Shown: positions 23,916-35,776, numbered from the stretch's first letter. The stretch: 64,000 bases of DNA from Sipunculus nudus (GCA_026874595.1 CM049307.1:95766330-95830329); one strand, 5' to 3'. Notes: generated from the letters alone by a model not told the origin. Numbers and translations are program-made.

Positions 23916-25224
23916 TAGGATGGCGTGATTCTAAAAATTTGCATATGAATATGTGATTCTGAGAATTCAGTTTTGACAAATCATAGATTTTCTATACATG
24001 TACCGGATGATATGTTATTGAATCAGGATGAATGTCTTCGTGTTACGCCCTTTTCACTGAAAGATTTTCCACTAAATTAACATTGTAATAATCAGCTCTT
24101 TGCTATAGAATATGCTATATTCAAAACCAGCCATCTGTGATCTCGTGATTCAATAGCAGACGGCAATACAAAATAACAAAAATATGTAAAAAATCTTGTC
24201 TTGTTAAAACTAAGTACCTAGTCTTTTTCCCTACAGTTCTATTTTCTTTTTCGAAAAAATAACAGCAAACGTGCACGCAGGAGATGGAATGGACTATAGC
24301 ATTCTAGCCGTTCTTGAGTGACGATAGGTCAGTTGAGCATTGTGTGGGATGGGCTGTAAGACGTCAGACTACTTGCTATCCCTCTATAACCATAACTATA
24401 ACCATTAATAGCCTTCCCATATGGCTGCCCTTCGGCCGGGTGGAATAAAAACTGACCTGTTTTCTGTGCCTGAATTATATACGTGCTAAGAGCTATGACT
24501 TGCCAAGGGGCTAAACGTTAATCTACATAAGAGGGCCTTTTTTTTAAAGTACCCACCGTGGTTGTATTGTTCTTGCCCAAACCGTTTATTTAATATACTG
24601 GCAGTATATATTTTGGCTTAGTAATAACAACCATTCAGGTTCGGACAGACCTTCTTTGGCGATATAAAACTCTAGTTACAGTGTTGTTTTATTTAAGTTG
24701 TAGTGAAAACCCTACATTGACATTGCCCTACATTTGCCAGCTTTTTAATCGAATTATTTTCAAGTTCGTTCTCTAGGGATTTCCGTGAATACAGTGTATC
24801 ATTGCCGATAAACAGCAATGGGACCTTGTCAAATTATTCAGGATTTGTGGAATTAAGTGGAAAGTAACCCCACTTAGCGCATATGCATGGCAACGTTATC
24901 AAAACTGCAACACCAAAGACGGGCATTAGGAGGTGTTGCCAAAGAGGACTTGCCATCGAGGCTTATAAATATACAAACTAGGTAGTAACAAGGGTAGTCG
25001 ACAAACGACTACGTGTATCCGCCGAAATCAGAGTGGTACGTTTGAAGTGAGGCATGGATTGAGTGGTAAGGGGAAATTGAGGTAGTTGTGTTGCATATTA
25101 ACTTGGATGTCTGCCACGTAAACATGACTGTAGGTGTTTAAAACAACCTTTAACATGTATACACAATTTAAATTTTAGGCGGATCAGTCAAACAAGTGCC
25201 GACATTCTTGTCGAGTTTTTGCGT
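23916..25224. other. Non-coding stretch
   Basis: No gene or recognised element. Slightly higher GC than the flanks in parts, but no open frame with family motifs or paired splice sites. Confidence 0.45.
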
Positions 25225-25668
25225 TAAAATTACTTTAGCATTATCGCTGCTGTGACCTTGAAAAATGCTTCAACATAAGATGCATAAATGTTGCAGGTTT
25301 GCCACTGTACCTCATTTTTTTTCTCTAGTTATAGATAAACATCACTTTTTGTATTATGGCTGCTGTGACCTTGTTAATTCTTCAAGGTCATCCGTTTTCC
25401 AATTTGACCTAGCGCTGGTTAAGGTGCATCAAGGCTGCAAGTTTGGTGACTGTACCTCAAATTCTTTGGAGTTATTGTGTTAGCATAATTTTGCATTATC
25501 GCCGCTTGATACCTGATTATAAAGAAAGAGGAAAGATCAAAGGTCAACTTAAATGAGGGCGCAGCAGTTCACATGTGACCAGATCATATAATTCTAATTT
25601 TCGTAAAATCCCGTCTGGTGGTTACGGAGGTGTTCTTCGGAAACTGATTTGGCGGCGGCCGCCGCCGC
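25225..25668 (+). repeat. Short tandem-repeat element with GC palindrome
   Basis: Two to three diverged ~130-bp units are marked by GCTGCTGTGACCTTG or CCGCTTGATACC-type starts and by AGGTTTGCCACTGTACCTCA versus AAGTTTGGTGACTGTACCTC. The array ends in a perfect 16-bp palindrome, GGCGGCGGCCGCCGCC, at 25651-25666. The arrangement (tandem units then a GC-rich hairpin end) parallels the larger element ending at 29167, which also has a GGC-rich block before its hairpin. Confidence 0.6.
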
Positions 25669-27234
25669 TTAAAAATATAGTATCCGAAAAATTCTGCTTT
25701 TGCGATTACATTAAATCAAATAGTGAGTGCCAGAATAATTAAAGAATATCTGCCTGCATACATTTGACTCTTAACATGAAATTATGGTTGGTTTATAATA
25801 TGTTCATTAAGAACATTTATATTTCGTGGATATTTTATAATTTATTCTTAGATGTAAACAAGAACAAACTCATGATAATTTAGGGAAAACTTGAGCAGAC
25901 CAAACTTTCCTTGTGATCATTCGCCGATTGCAGATGTTTAGAGTTAAAGATACCTACTCACATTCCAGGTATGTGAGACACATCAAATATAGTGTATTTT
26001 CAATGATATATTATGGTATATGTCAATGTTATTTCTAAAACAATTGCGTACTCCTGTACACAAGTAGGAAAACGCCCACAACGAGCGGGATCAGTGGTGC
26101 ATATCATAATCAAATCGTTCACGCCCCCTAGTGGTTATACCACTCATCCTCACAGACTAAAAAAATCCAACCGCTGTTTCATCCGTTTCCCCTTTTTTTT
26201 TTTTTTTTTTGCTTATCAGGGAGTTGTTATGCATTGGCATTATCGCACCTCTGATCACACAGTCTTTTTATGATAAACATACACATGATGACTGTGTTTA
26301 CTCACACTCAGAACCTTAAAGGGACCCAATCACATATCTGACCTTTCAAAACTAAATGCAACCCCTTGAAGTTTTTTTTTCTTAAAGGACAGAAAACGAG
26401 GACATCAACGCACACCAGCTGCTTGTTTTTTGCATTAATGTGTTTATAATATTTGGTGGCTCGCCAGAATAATCAACCCGCTTGAACAAATTCAACAAGG
26501 GCATATTGCAGAAATTAGATAAGCCAAAGCTTTGTAAATGGCGTTTTGCAACAAGTGACCTTTCTACATCCGCATACATGTAAACTACCGCCTAAGGTTA
26601 CACGTACACAACAGCTGAATTGGGTTTAGTCCTTTGCCTCGATTGCTTTGCTGGGGAAACCTTTATATTCAGCGGCACAGAACTTATTGCGTGAGATAAC
26701 ACATCTTATTGCAAATGTGTATAAAGGTTTATATTGTACAGGGTTGGGTCTCATATTGTATGATTCGTGAACGTGACACATTGTCTTTTATCAAGATTGA
26801 ATTTTTAATTATATGAAAGCATGGTAGATTAGGAAAAAAAAATGTCTCAATTGGCTTGCTCATATTCAGTGTTGAGATGACTCCTAATTTAAATTTACTT
26901 AATTTCGGATATAATGGGAAAAATAAATAGAGGGTTTAATTAGACATATATCATGGGACAAAAGGTTGTGCCAGGTTTAAATAAAACAGCGTCCGATATG
27001 GGGACGCAAAACCTACGCGGAAGATAGTGTTCATAGTTGGTGCCTTGAAATTAACGTTAATCACCCCCCACCCCAGCCCTTGTTTTATGTGCTTTAATAA
27101 TATTTCACCATTAAATTATCAGTTACTCCATGATGTTCGTGTTCTCTATAGGCCTAATAGGGAAACGTTCTGCTGCTGTCACCAGCACATGCGCCCTCAG
27201 GCCGTATCCGCACTTGGTTGCACAGAGTATACTA
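25669..27234. other. Non-coding stretch
   Basis: A T-run at 26190-26209 is followed by GC. No gene supported. Confidence 0.5.
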
Positions 27235-27560
27235 AACCGGGGCACTTTACTGCCAAAGTAGTCCGCTTTGTGTCCGCACTGTAGTTCGCCTTACAAAATA
27301 AAACCGGTTTATTCAACACATCGTGAGTTTGCTGTCCGAATTTGGTTCGTAATCCGATTTAGGTCCGCAACTGAGCGCTCCCTCGTGCATCCCTTGCTGG
27401 GGCAGCATCACGGGTAGCGATCAAAGTCGTTCGCTGAAACTGGACTCATTCGAATTAGAAGCGGGTTTGCCTGTACGCACTGCAAACCGGTTTACTGTGA
27501 AACGTTCTAAATTAAACCGGACTACTGATGACCGCCTTTCAAGCGGACTACAGTAAATCG
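27235..27560. repeat. Inverted-repeat-rich patch with AACCGG(TTT) words
   Basis: AAAGTAGTCCGCTTTG on the left faces CAAGCGGACTACAG on the right in inverted orientation, and AAACCGGTTT or parts of it occur repeatedly between. GC content and CpG frequency are above the surroundings. This may be a decayed foldback or MITE, but boundaries are unclear. Confidence 0.35.
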
Positions 27561-27886
27561 GACTGATTTGGATAAGTGGCCTAGATGGCCGTAAGTTAAC
27601 AGGCAACAAGTGCAAGTGGTAAAATTTGCTGTAAAAACCGATAAAACACTTATCCCGGGGTTATTTAAGCTTGGATTTACACCTAAATTAAACTTCGTCA
27701 ACACATTTACATCACAGGCTTATACGATAAATTTCATTAACATTCGTTATACTGTCATAAGATAACGTCCGGACACACACACACGCACATAAACACAAAC
27801 AATCGAGTGGGGTAGGGTACATAATATAATTAAAGAGGTTTAAAATTAATATAAACTAGATATTTCTTGGCACCGCAGGTGCCACA

Positions 27887-29167
27887 GTATCCCCAGACAA
27901 TTTATCCCCCCCCCCCCTTTAAGAATACCCCCCCCCCCCCCATCTTCAGCAACAATTAATATCAAACCACACTCATAGAAAAGGTCACTCTCATGGAAAA
28001 GGTCATGACCCCAATTTCAATATACATCATCCCCTAACCCATGTCTATGTATATGCATAATATGAAAGAAATCTGTCCATTAGTTTTTTACTTATAATGC
28101 TCACAGTACTGTTAAATGGGAATGATGGGGTATTAAACGGCACGAAAACAAGTAAAAGAATAACAGTTGGCGCCACCTGTTTCCGGTACATGGCAATACT
28201 ATCAAAGATCTTTGATCAAGTTGATTTTTGGACCAATCCATGCATCCCTTATTGAGATATTAATGATTTTGTGTAATTTTCACCATATATGGCAATATTC
28301 AAGGTCAAGGCCACTCTTATAGGAAAGGTCATGACCCCAATTTCAATATACATCATCCCATAACCCATGTCTATGTATATGCATAATATGAAAGAAATCT
28401 GTCTGATGGTTTTTTACTGATAATGCTCAGAGTACTGTTAAGTGGCAATGATGGGGGTATTAAACGGCACAAAAACAAGTAAAAGAATACCAGGTGGCGC
28501 AACCAGTTTCCGGTACATGACATTACTATCCAAGATCTTTGGTCAAGTTGATTTTTGGACCAATCCATGCATCCCTTATTGAGAAATTAATGATTTTGTG
28601 TGATTTTCACCATATATGGCAATATTCAAGGTCAAGGCCACTCTCATAGGAAAGGTCATGACCCCAATTTAAATAAACATCATCCCATAACCCATATCTA
28701 TGTATATGCATAATATAAAAGAAATCTGTCCATTAGTTTTTTACTTATAATGCTCACAGTACTGTCAAGTAGCAATTTTGGGGATATTAAACGGCCTGAA
28801 AACATGTAAAGAATAAGAGGTGGCGCCACCAGTTTCTGGAACATGACAACCCTATCCATGATCTTACATCAACTTGATTTTGGGATCAATCCATGCAAGA
28901 TTTCTTAAGATATTTAAGAATTTGTGTGATTTTCCCCAAAATTGGACCTATTCAAGGTCAAAGACACTCTCCTAGTCAAGGTCATGACCTCATTTTAAAT
29001 AGGCGTCGTCCTCTCACCAATATCTATACATATACCAAGTTTGGTAAAGATTTGTGAAATATTTTTATAGTTATCGCGCCAACAAGATTTATATGCGGCG
29101 GCGGTTGCGGCGGCGGCGGCGGGACCAGTATGAAAACATAGTATCCCCCGACTTTGTCTGGGGATAC
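27887..29167 (+). mobile_element. 1.28-kb element with ~326-bp tandem units and inverted ends
   Basis: The ends are inverted copies of GTATCCCCAGACAA (27887-27900 and 29154-29167). The core has about 3.5 units of ~326 bp: GGTCATGACC starts at 28001, 28327, 28654 and 28980. Each unit carries a GGTGGCGCCACC-like palindrome (near 28170, 28492, 28818). The right end has a (GGC)n block at about 29096-29122 and a hairpin, GTATCCCC with GGGGATAC, at 29141-29167. It is non-coding and probably a Helitron-associated or similar non-autonomous element. The terminal inverted repeats are less typical of Helitrons, so class is uncertain. Confidence 0.75.
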
Positions 29168-29663
29168 AATTAATGAAATTTTAACGAAGTTCTTTCTAAA
29201 GATATCGTCATATTATACATTTTATATGACACATTGTTTTTTACCACGTTATGCAGGAAACAGAGATTAAAAAGAGACAAGAGATTATTTTGACGTTGTT
29301 TTAGAAAGTTTTACTCGTCCAAATTTTCCATTTTCTGTGAGAACCCCCGATTATCGAATCGCAACACCTCACTGACACACACACACACACACATCTGAGT
29401 CACTACCGCCGGTTTCGCACTCATCGGCTCATCAGGTGACTGAAGTTCAATTATTGCAATATAACTTTTAACAATTTCGCACGGCTTGGTGCTTGTGGAC
29501 GATAGCGACAGGTGGATACAATTTCGGAACGTTTGTTCAGTACGCTCTTTTGTTATGTTAAGAGGTCATGAATGTGTTTGCTGGAAATATACATTACTTT
29601 TACTTTCTCTTTGCACGGTTCGGTTGATTCAGGTGTGGGCATTTTAAAACTAATAAGTCACGC

Positions 29664-29711
<48 letters not shown>

Positions 29712-30769
29712 TCTCTTTGGGACAGAGCCAGTTTATTGTATACAATGCTGCTTTTTGGAAAGATAAGTAAAAATACATATATATTTATAACTCGAGACAG
29801 CCATTATGTCAGTACCTGCATTCTTTGTAAAAGATCCAGCTCATGGTGTAGGATGCTTATTGAGCATGTTCACTCACCGTATCGGTTTTATGTGCTGTTA
29901 CAATCGACTGCACGGCAAGAGGTGTTTCGAAAAGATTTCACATATCAGTATCTGAATTTGTATGGAAATGCATTCAAATATTTTCAAATATGAATGCATA
30001 CTTTAAGGTTATTTACATCGGGATGAAAATGTTCCAAATCGGAATGTACTATATGTCTGTATGACTTTAATTTGCCCCTTATATAATTTTGTACATAGAA
30101 AAACAAAAGAAGATTAACAAATAAATTGTAAACATAGTTATGAATATAGATAATTTTAAATAACACTTAATTGTATTCTTGTTATCTTGTTCCCCTTTGT
30201 TACACTAACATGATTAATTATATGTAGAATTAACTACTACAAATGCAGTGGCGGATTCGGGGGGGGGCACATGGGGAGATCCCCCCCCCCCCCACACACA
30301 CACAATTTTTCGGGCTCATGATTTATGCAAATCGTATCAAGGTTTTCTGAAAAAAAGATACGTTTTTTACCTTTCCCATATTAATTTACTCAACCTATCA
30401 GAAACAAAGATGTCTGGTTTAAGTGCCTAAAAATTTCGAATTTGATTTTTTAATCATCATATCTTAAAAATATTTCCGCATCATGTGTGGGGGAGATCAC
30501 CTCCATAACATTCCCCCTCGAGCGTCATGCAAGCTGGATTCTGAGCCGTCGGCTCCGTCCCCTAACATTTGTTCTAAATCCAAGTATGCAAGTATATACG
30601 AATCAAATGACACACTTAACATCTATGAGTGATTTAAAAAAAGCTTTGAAGTAGCAAGATTTGTTAAATATTAGCAAGATTCTACTTGGAAAGAAAAGTT
30701 CAGACAGTATCGACAGGTGTTTCGAAGCTAATTCTTCATCATTTTAAAGCATACAAGCATACCAGAAGC
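29168..30769. other. Non-coding stretch with microsatellites
   Basis: (CA)n at 29376-29392, a ~44-bp (TA)n at 29667-29710, and around 30245-30305 AGTGGCGGATTCG followed by G-run, C-run and (CA)n, resembling the GTGGCGGATCCAGG end of a dispersed repeat also seen near 17695. No gene supported. Confidence 0.6.
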
Positions 30770-30960
30770 GCATCTATAGGGGATGGGTCCAGGTTGTCCC
30801 GTATGCCCTTTTTCAGCCGCCGCAACCTATTTTTAAAGATTCAGACTATTTTAGCGGCCTTGACCCCCCTTTCCGGACCTGCAAAACTAATTTTTGGTTT
30901 TGTTATTAGACCACCTGGGTTTGATCTCTCCTTTTCGAAAATCCTGGATCCGCCCCTCCA
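30770..30960 (+). repeat. Dispersed repeat with CAGCCGCCGCA core, copy 2
   Basis: Same order of blocks as 19195-19470, ending in ATCCTGGATCCGCCCCTCC at about 30941-30959. Confidence 0.6.
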
Positions 30961-31434
30961 GATGGAATGTAATTTCGTCATTAGTACTAAACGTCAATAA
31001 CGCCATGCTTGTTGTTTTAAGTCAATGGGACGAATCTACGGAAATTTTATACCGTTTAATCCCTTTAATAAGAGACAGAATTTTATACTCACGGTCGGTA
31101 GTGGTGGTCAAGTTTGAGATCCAAGTCTATGTGTTAAAGCCTGACAGGAATATTTGTTTTGGTAGGAAAACCAGGGCGTTTATTGAAGGGATTCGGTTTG
31201 GGTCTTATACATGGGAGTTTCGGTGGCGTCAGTTATTCTTCCGGGGGGCGGGGGGGGGGGGGGGTGACTCGCACGCACACACACACACACACACATTTAT
31301 TATATATGTATATATCGTTCGTGATATGACATTTCAAATAGTTATATTTTTTTTAATATTTTTTTTTGTGGAGGTAGCGGCCTCCATTTTTAAAGCTTAC
31401 TTAACTACATATATGTACACCTGCAGAATTCTAT
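30961..31434. other. Non-coding stretch with G-run and (CA)n
   Basis: A CGGGGGGCGGGGGG-type run at 31241-31265 leads into (CA)n at 31272-31294. No gene supported. Confidence 0.5.
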
Positions 31435-31690
31435 TCCGGTTTCGGACTACGTGACAGGGCAGTATCACACGCTTCCTCTCATTTTATATCCTGGCGTTAA
31501 CCAGGCCCGGTGACTACTGCACCTGTGGGCCTTGGGTGTGTAATCGTCCCCATTGCTGGGTCATACCACCGAGGAGCCTCCTAAAGGTGCACTTGTTTGT
31601 CAGTGAAACACGGCCGTTGGGCACGGACTTCCCATTAAGCCTGCAGAGCGCTCTTCCTGGGTGGGGGCCGACCGTGAAAAATCTCACCGC
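31435..31690. other. Unclassified GC-rich island
   Basis: About 250 bp clearly richer in GC than its surroundings, ending against AT-rich sequence and then (TA)n at 31737-31799. Frames on both strands run through it without a recognisable domain. On the minus strand a TATAAAA lies at the far end (about 31478-31484), so it could be the 5' region of a retroelement. I cannot name it. Confidence 0.35.
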
Positions 31691-31736
31691 CAATACCTGT
31701 ATGTATGACTTTATACACAAATTCTGCTTTATATGT

Positions 31737-31739
31737 ATA

Positions 31740-31799
<60 letters not shown>
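31737..31799 (+). repeat. (TA)n microsatellite
   Basis: About 27 TA units, interrupted early by TATG. Confidence 0.95.
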
Positions 31800-31802
<3 letters not shown>

Positions 31803-31836
31803 TATTTTGATACTATCGTGTACATACTCTCAATGT

Positions 31837-31939
31837 AAGTCTGGTTTATTCATGTATTATACATATCAATGAAGGTTTTTCTGTGTATTATACAGTGTAT
31901 TATACAGTGTAGGTCTGGTATATTGGTGTATCATATAGT
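31837..31939 (+). repeat. Isolated monomers of the 36.5-42.4 kb minisatellite
   Basis: GTAAGTCTGGTTTATTCATG, TGTGTATTATACAGTGTATT and TGTAGGTCTGGTATATTGG are the same words that build the large array 4.6 kb downstream, in the same orientation as its first block. About three degenerate monomers are present. Confidence 0.9.
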
Positions 31940-31951
31940 GTATTGGCCGCC

Positions 31952-31982
31952 CTTATTGACACACGGGGTGTGTCAATAAGGT
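31952..31982. repeat. Perfect 14-bp hairpin
   Basis: CCTTATTGACACAC, a GGG loop, then GTGTGTCAATAAGG. The arm contains the same TTATTGACACAC that ends the adjacent MITE, so it may be two fused element ends. Confidence 0.9.
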
Positions 31983-31987
31983 CCAGC

Positions 31988-32107
31988 TTATTGACACACG
32001 GTTTAACTGCGCATGCGTCAAATCTGTCACACTCCCGCTAGATGGCAGGGCGTTCACCGTGTGTCACTAACACCCCCATCGTGATATCCGAAACCGTGTG
32101 TCAATAA
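31988..32107. mobile_element. 120-bp MITE with perfect 17-bp TIRs
   Basis: Left end TTATTGACACACGGTTT (31988-32004), right end AAACCGTGTGTCAATAA (32091-32107), exact reverse complements. An internal CACCGTGTGTCACTAA (32055-32070) is a third, imperfect copy. The interior is GC-richer and has no reading frame. The flanking bases do not show a convincing target-site duplication, so the superfamily is unassigned. Confidence 0.8.
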
Positions 32108-32252
32108 CGCGAGTTGTTGTTACTATAGCAGGTCTTGATTACCGGGCCGTGTAGGAGAAGTGGTGGCTTTGGACTAATCAGGTCCTTTGATCTCTGACAC
32201 TTATGTTTAACAATTATAATAGTTTATTACTAGGTATATTAATTAGTTTAAA

Positions 32253-32325
32253 ACTTATTTTCATCAGGCGGGGTACTGCTAATTTTCGGGGATGAAAATT
32301 ACATCCCTGATGAAAATTATTCATC
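32253..32325. repeat. Nested ATTTTCATC palindromes
   Basis: ATTTTCATCAGG near 32258 faces CCTGATGAAAAT near 32305, enclosing AATTTTC-GGGGAT-GAAAATT, itself a perfect 7-bp stem. One end continues into TTATTCATC. The arrangement could fold as a two-tier hairpin. Confidence 0.75.
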
Positions 32326-33194
32326 TCATTTCAATATTTTAAATATATTCAACAATTTAAAAATAAATATAATTTACATACATATATGTCTTGTTTTATT
32401 CAATATCATTTTTCTAATCAGAAAATAATAAACAAGGATAAAAGGAACAAATAAGCTTTATTGAAATTAATACAAAATATAGCAAGTTAATCATAGTTTC
32501 TTATGACTATATACACAATCTTTATAAGCACATCGATACAGAATAATCAAATAATTGCTATTAACCTGGAGAAGTGGATACTTTATTACTCTAATTATAA
32601 TACAGACGTGATTACTGGGAATTTTGTCACATTCTTCTTTATGAAATGTTTACTTAACCAGATTTTCACGACGTAATGTGGACATGTTCAAAATCAGAGG
32701 AACAAACCGAAAATGAAATTGGCTAAGTTACTACGAGCCATGGAATGGTCATATCTTTATCTTTTTTTAGTTACTTCATTTTTAAGTAATCGTTTGCCCC
32801 AAGGACCAGAAACACGTCGCCCTAGTAAGTGGGCATGCATGCAGGGAAAAAGCTGTTGATGGGTAAATATAGGAAACTACTCTTCACTTGTGGCTGTTTG
32901 GACTAAAAATTGATCACAAAATCTATAACACCATAAAAAGTTTATATAGTAGTTATTCAGCTTAGGTATGATTAAGTAATAATACTTTCACAAATTGGTT
33001 CTGGGTACTATGTGAGGTACAAGGCGATATAATCCGTCACGCTGATTAATATATATGTATTAACGGCTTAGCAGAAAAAATAAAAAAGCCTTATGTCGGT
33101 ATAAAGTCCTTTTTTATAGCCTAAAAGTTCTGATTTCCTAGCGTCTGCTGGATTCTAAGATCTTGGTCTAGTATTGAGCAAGTTTAAGAATTTT
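32326..33194. other. AT-rich stretch without supported genes
   Basis: No coding, RNA or repeat feature recognised. Confidence 0.5.
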
Positions 33195-33690
33195 AAGGAT
33201 ACTATACTTATATGACTCCTTTACAAACTGAAGTACTATGAACATACTATGATGGTAGTAACACTCCAATAGATTATGCGTCTGAGTTATGGGGATATGC
33301 ATAAACCCCGTCATGTGATAAAATTCAAAACAGAGCAGGTTCTGCATGTGTAATTGCTGCCCTTAAAGAGACATTGGTTATTAAACATGTAGATATCATT
33401 TTATTGAGATGTTACGGTTTTGGAATCACTATGGATTACACAAGTCTAACTAAGAAAGTATTATATTGGATTATAACCTTGCAAGTAGCGGATAACTTCA
33501 GTGCTCAGATGCATAGAAGTAAGATACTCGAATCCATTGATGTATATCAATACACACATATAATGAAATAGCGCCGCATTGCCAACGTAATCTGAAACGG
33601 AAGTTATGTTCTGATAATCAACATAAATGGCTTGAACAATGCCGATCAGTTCCGAAATTAAGATTTTTTTATCAGTTTTATCAGCACTCA
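33195..33690 (+). pseudogene. LINE ORF2 C-terminal fragment, heavily decayed
   Basis: Across shifting frames the translation gives IDYASELWGYA, then DKIQNRA, RFWNHYG, and farther KWLEQCRSVPKLRFF. These match in order the thumb and C-terminal part of the first LINE (LDYACEVWGH, DKVQNKAV, KWLEEMKLKPKLRTY at 3.4-3.8 kb). The polymerase core is missing and stops and frameshifts are frequent. The fragment is probably from the same or a sister LINE family. Confidence 0.7.
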
Positions 33691-33889
33691 GTGCACGGCA
33701 CATAATTAAGTATGTACGTTAAAAAGTATATGGCCCGATCGACGATAGCAAAGTTCAGTATACTTGCTCGGCTTTGGTGTGGGATACTTGCGCTGAGAAG
33801 TGAAACTGACAGATTTCAGACACCATATATACGCTGATACCACCAAATAAATACAGGAACCTTAAAAATTGAAGCAAGGGGCTGTCCCA
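33691..33889. other. Spacer between LINE fragment and tandem-repeat element
   Basis: Nothing recognised; it may be decayed LINE sequence. Confidence 0.4.
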
Positions 33890-35776
33890 TAAGTAACACG
33901 TGACCCATGGGTCATGACGCTCAGCTGACTGGGAGGAGATTAGCAAAAGGATATTTTATCATCTGAATGGTAGTATATACCCATTCAACTGAAGCATCAA
34001 AAAGATTAACCGACAGGCCAAGATTGTGTCTGTATTTATAAATCTCAAAAATAGAGAAAAAATGTGTAAAATACAGGTGGCTCCACCAGTCTGCAGAAAC
34101 TAATAAAAACACTTAATGGTCGATATCCATGCAAAGAATCATAGTGATCTCTGCATTAATTGTTTAGATACTTCAGCTTTTGTATCAAATTTTCCATTAT
34201 TCTGAGGGATACTTCGGAGTCCTATAGCTTGAAGGATATGGGTAACAGTGACCTAATTTCAGGTCAACAGACACTTTTCATGGGCCTCCTTGCATCACAA
34301 GAATGAAGATTCTAGGTCCAGTTGTTACAATTTGTGCCACATTAACAGATGACAGCATCCTTAAAGGTCTAAAAAATAAAGAAAAAAAATTTCGAAAAAT
34401 TGAATAAAATATAGGTGGCACCACCAGTCTGCAGAAACTGATGAAACACCCCATAATCAATATTCATGCAAAGAATCATGGTGATCTCTGCATTAGTTGT
34501 TCAGATACTTCAGCTTTTGTATCAAATTGTCCATTATTCTGAGGAATACTTCGAAGTCCTATAGCTTGCAGGATATGGGAAACAGAGACCTAATTTCAGG
34601 TTTTCACAGACACTTTGATGGGCCTCCTTGCATGACAAGAATGAAGATTATAGGTCCAGTTGTTACGATTTGTAAACTGTTGACAGATAACCACATCTTT
34701 AAAGGTCTCAAAAATAGAGAAAAAAAATCGTAAAAAACCCAAACAAATACAGGTGGTGCCACCAGTCTGCAGAAACTGATGAAACACTCCATGATCAATA
34801 TCCATGCAAACAATTATGGAGATCTCTGCATTAATTGTTCAGATACTTCAGCTTTTAAATTAAATTTCCATTATTCTGAGCTGTACTTTGGAGAGCCATA
34901 GCTCAAAGGATATGGGTAACAGAGACCTATTTCAGGTTTCCATAGAGCCTTTTCATGGGTCTACCTGTGTTTCAAGAATGAAGATTCTAGGTCCAGTCGT
35001 TACAATTTTTACCCTGTTGACAGATAACTACATCCTTAAAGGTCTCAAAAATAGAGAAAAAATCGTAAAAATCGAAAAATACAGGTGGCGCCACCAGTCT
35101 GCAGGAACTGATGGAACATATCATGATCAATAAGTAATCCAAAAATCATGACCATCAGTGATGTAGTTAATGAGATATTGAAGTTTTTGTATGAAATGTT
35201 TTACTATTCTGGGGGTTATTTTGCGGCCCCATAGCTCAAAGGATATGGGTAACAGAGACCTAATTTCTGGTCTTCATGGAGACTTTTCATAGGTCTCTCA
35301 CTGTGTCAAGAATGAATATTCTAGGTCTGGTTGTTACGATTTGTGCCCTGTTAACAGATGTTCACATTTTTTATTGTCTCAAAAATAGAGAAAACAATTC
35401 GTAAAAAAATCGAAAAATACAGGTGGCGCCACCAATCTGCAGGAACTGATGGAACATCTCATGATCAATAAGTATGTCAAAAATCATGACCATCAGTGAC
35501 GTAGTTAATGAGATATTGAAGTTTTTGTATGAAATTTTTTGACTATTTTGGGGTGTACTTTTGGGCCCAATAGCTCAAAGGATATGGGTAACAGATACCT
35601 AATTTCTGGTTTCCAAGGAGATTTTTTATCAACCTCTCAGAATGTCAAGTTACAAGACTCTAGGTCCAGCGGTTACGATTTGTGCCTAGTTAACGGACAG
35701 ACGGACAGACAGACAGACGGACGACGGACAAAGAGTGATCGCTATAGCTCAGCATGACTGAAAGTCAGCTGAGCTA
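33890..35776 (+). mobile_element. 1.9-kb pearl/HINE-like element: five ~336-bp units plus hairpin
   Basis: The left flank includes a perfect 14-bp palindrome, TGACCCATGGGTCA, near 33901. Five units follow: GGATATGGG-AACAG at about 34236, 34571, 34907, 35240 and 35579, with CAGGTGGCGCCACCAGTCTG-like words at 34074, 34411, 34750, 35083 and 35419, giving spacings of 333-339 bp. After the array come an ACGG/ACAG microsatellite (about 35694-35730) and a hairpin at 35746-35775 with arms AGCTCAGC and GCTGAGCT and an inner TGACT-GAA-AGTCA stem. This matches the pearl/HINE plan of bivalves. No protein is encoded; mobilisation would need a partner Helitron or Helentron in trans (inference). Confidence 0.8.

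Noticed and set aside
30686-31454. Two overlapping plus-strand frames (104 and 186 codons)
   Set aside because: They cross a dispersed repeat, a G-run and a (CA)n tract and contain low-complexity residues; no family motif or splice pattern.
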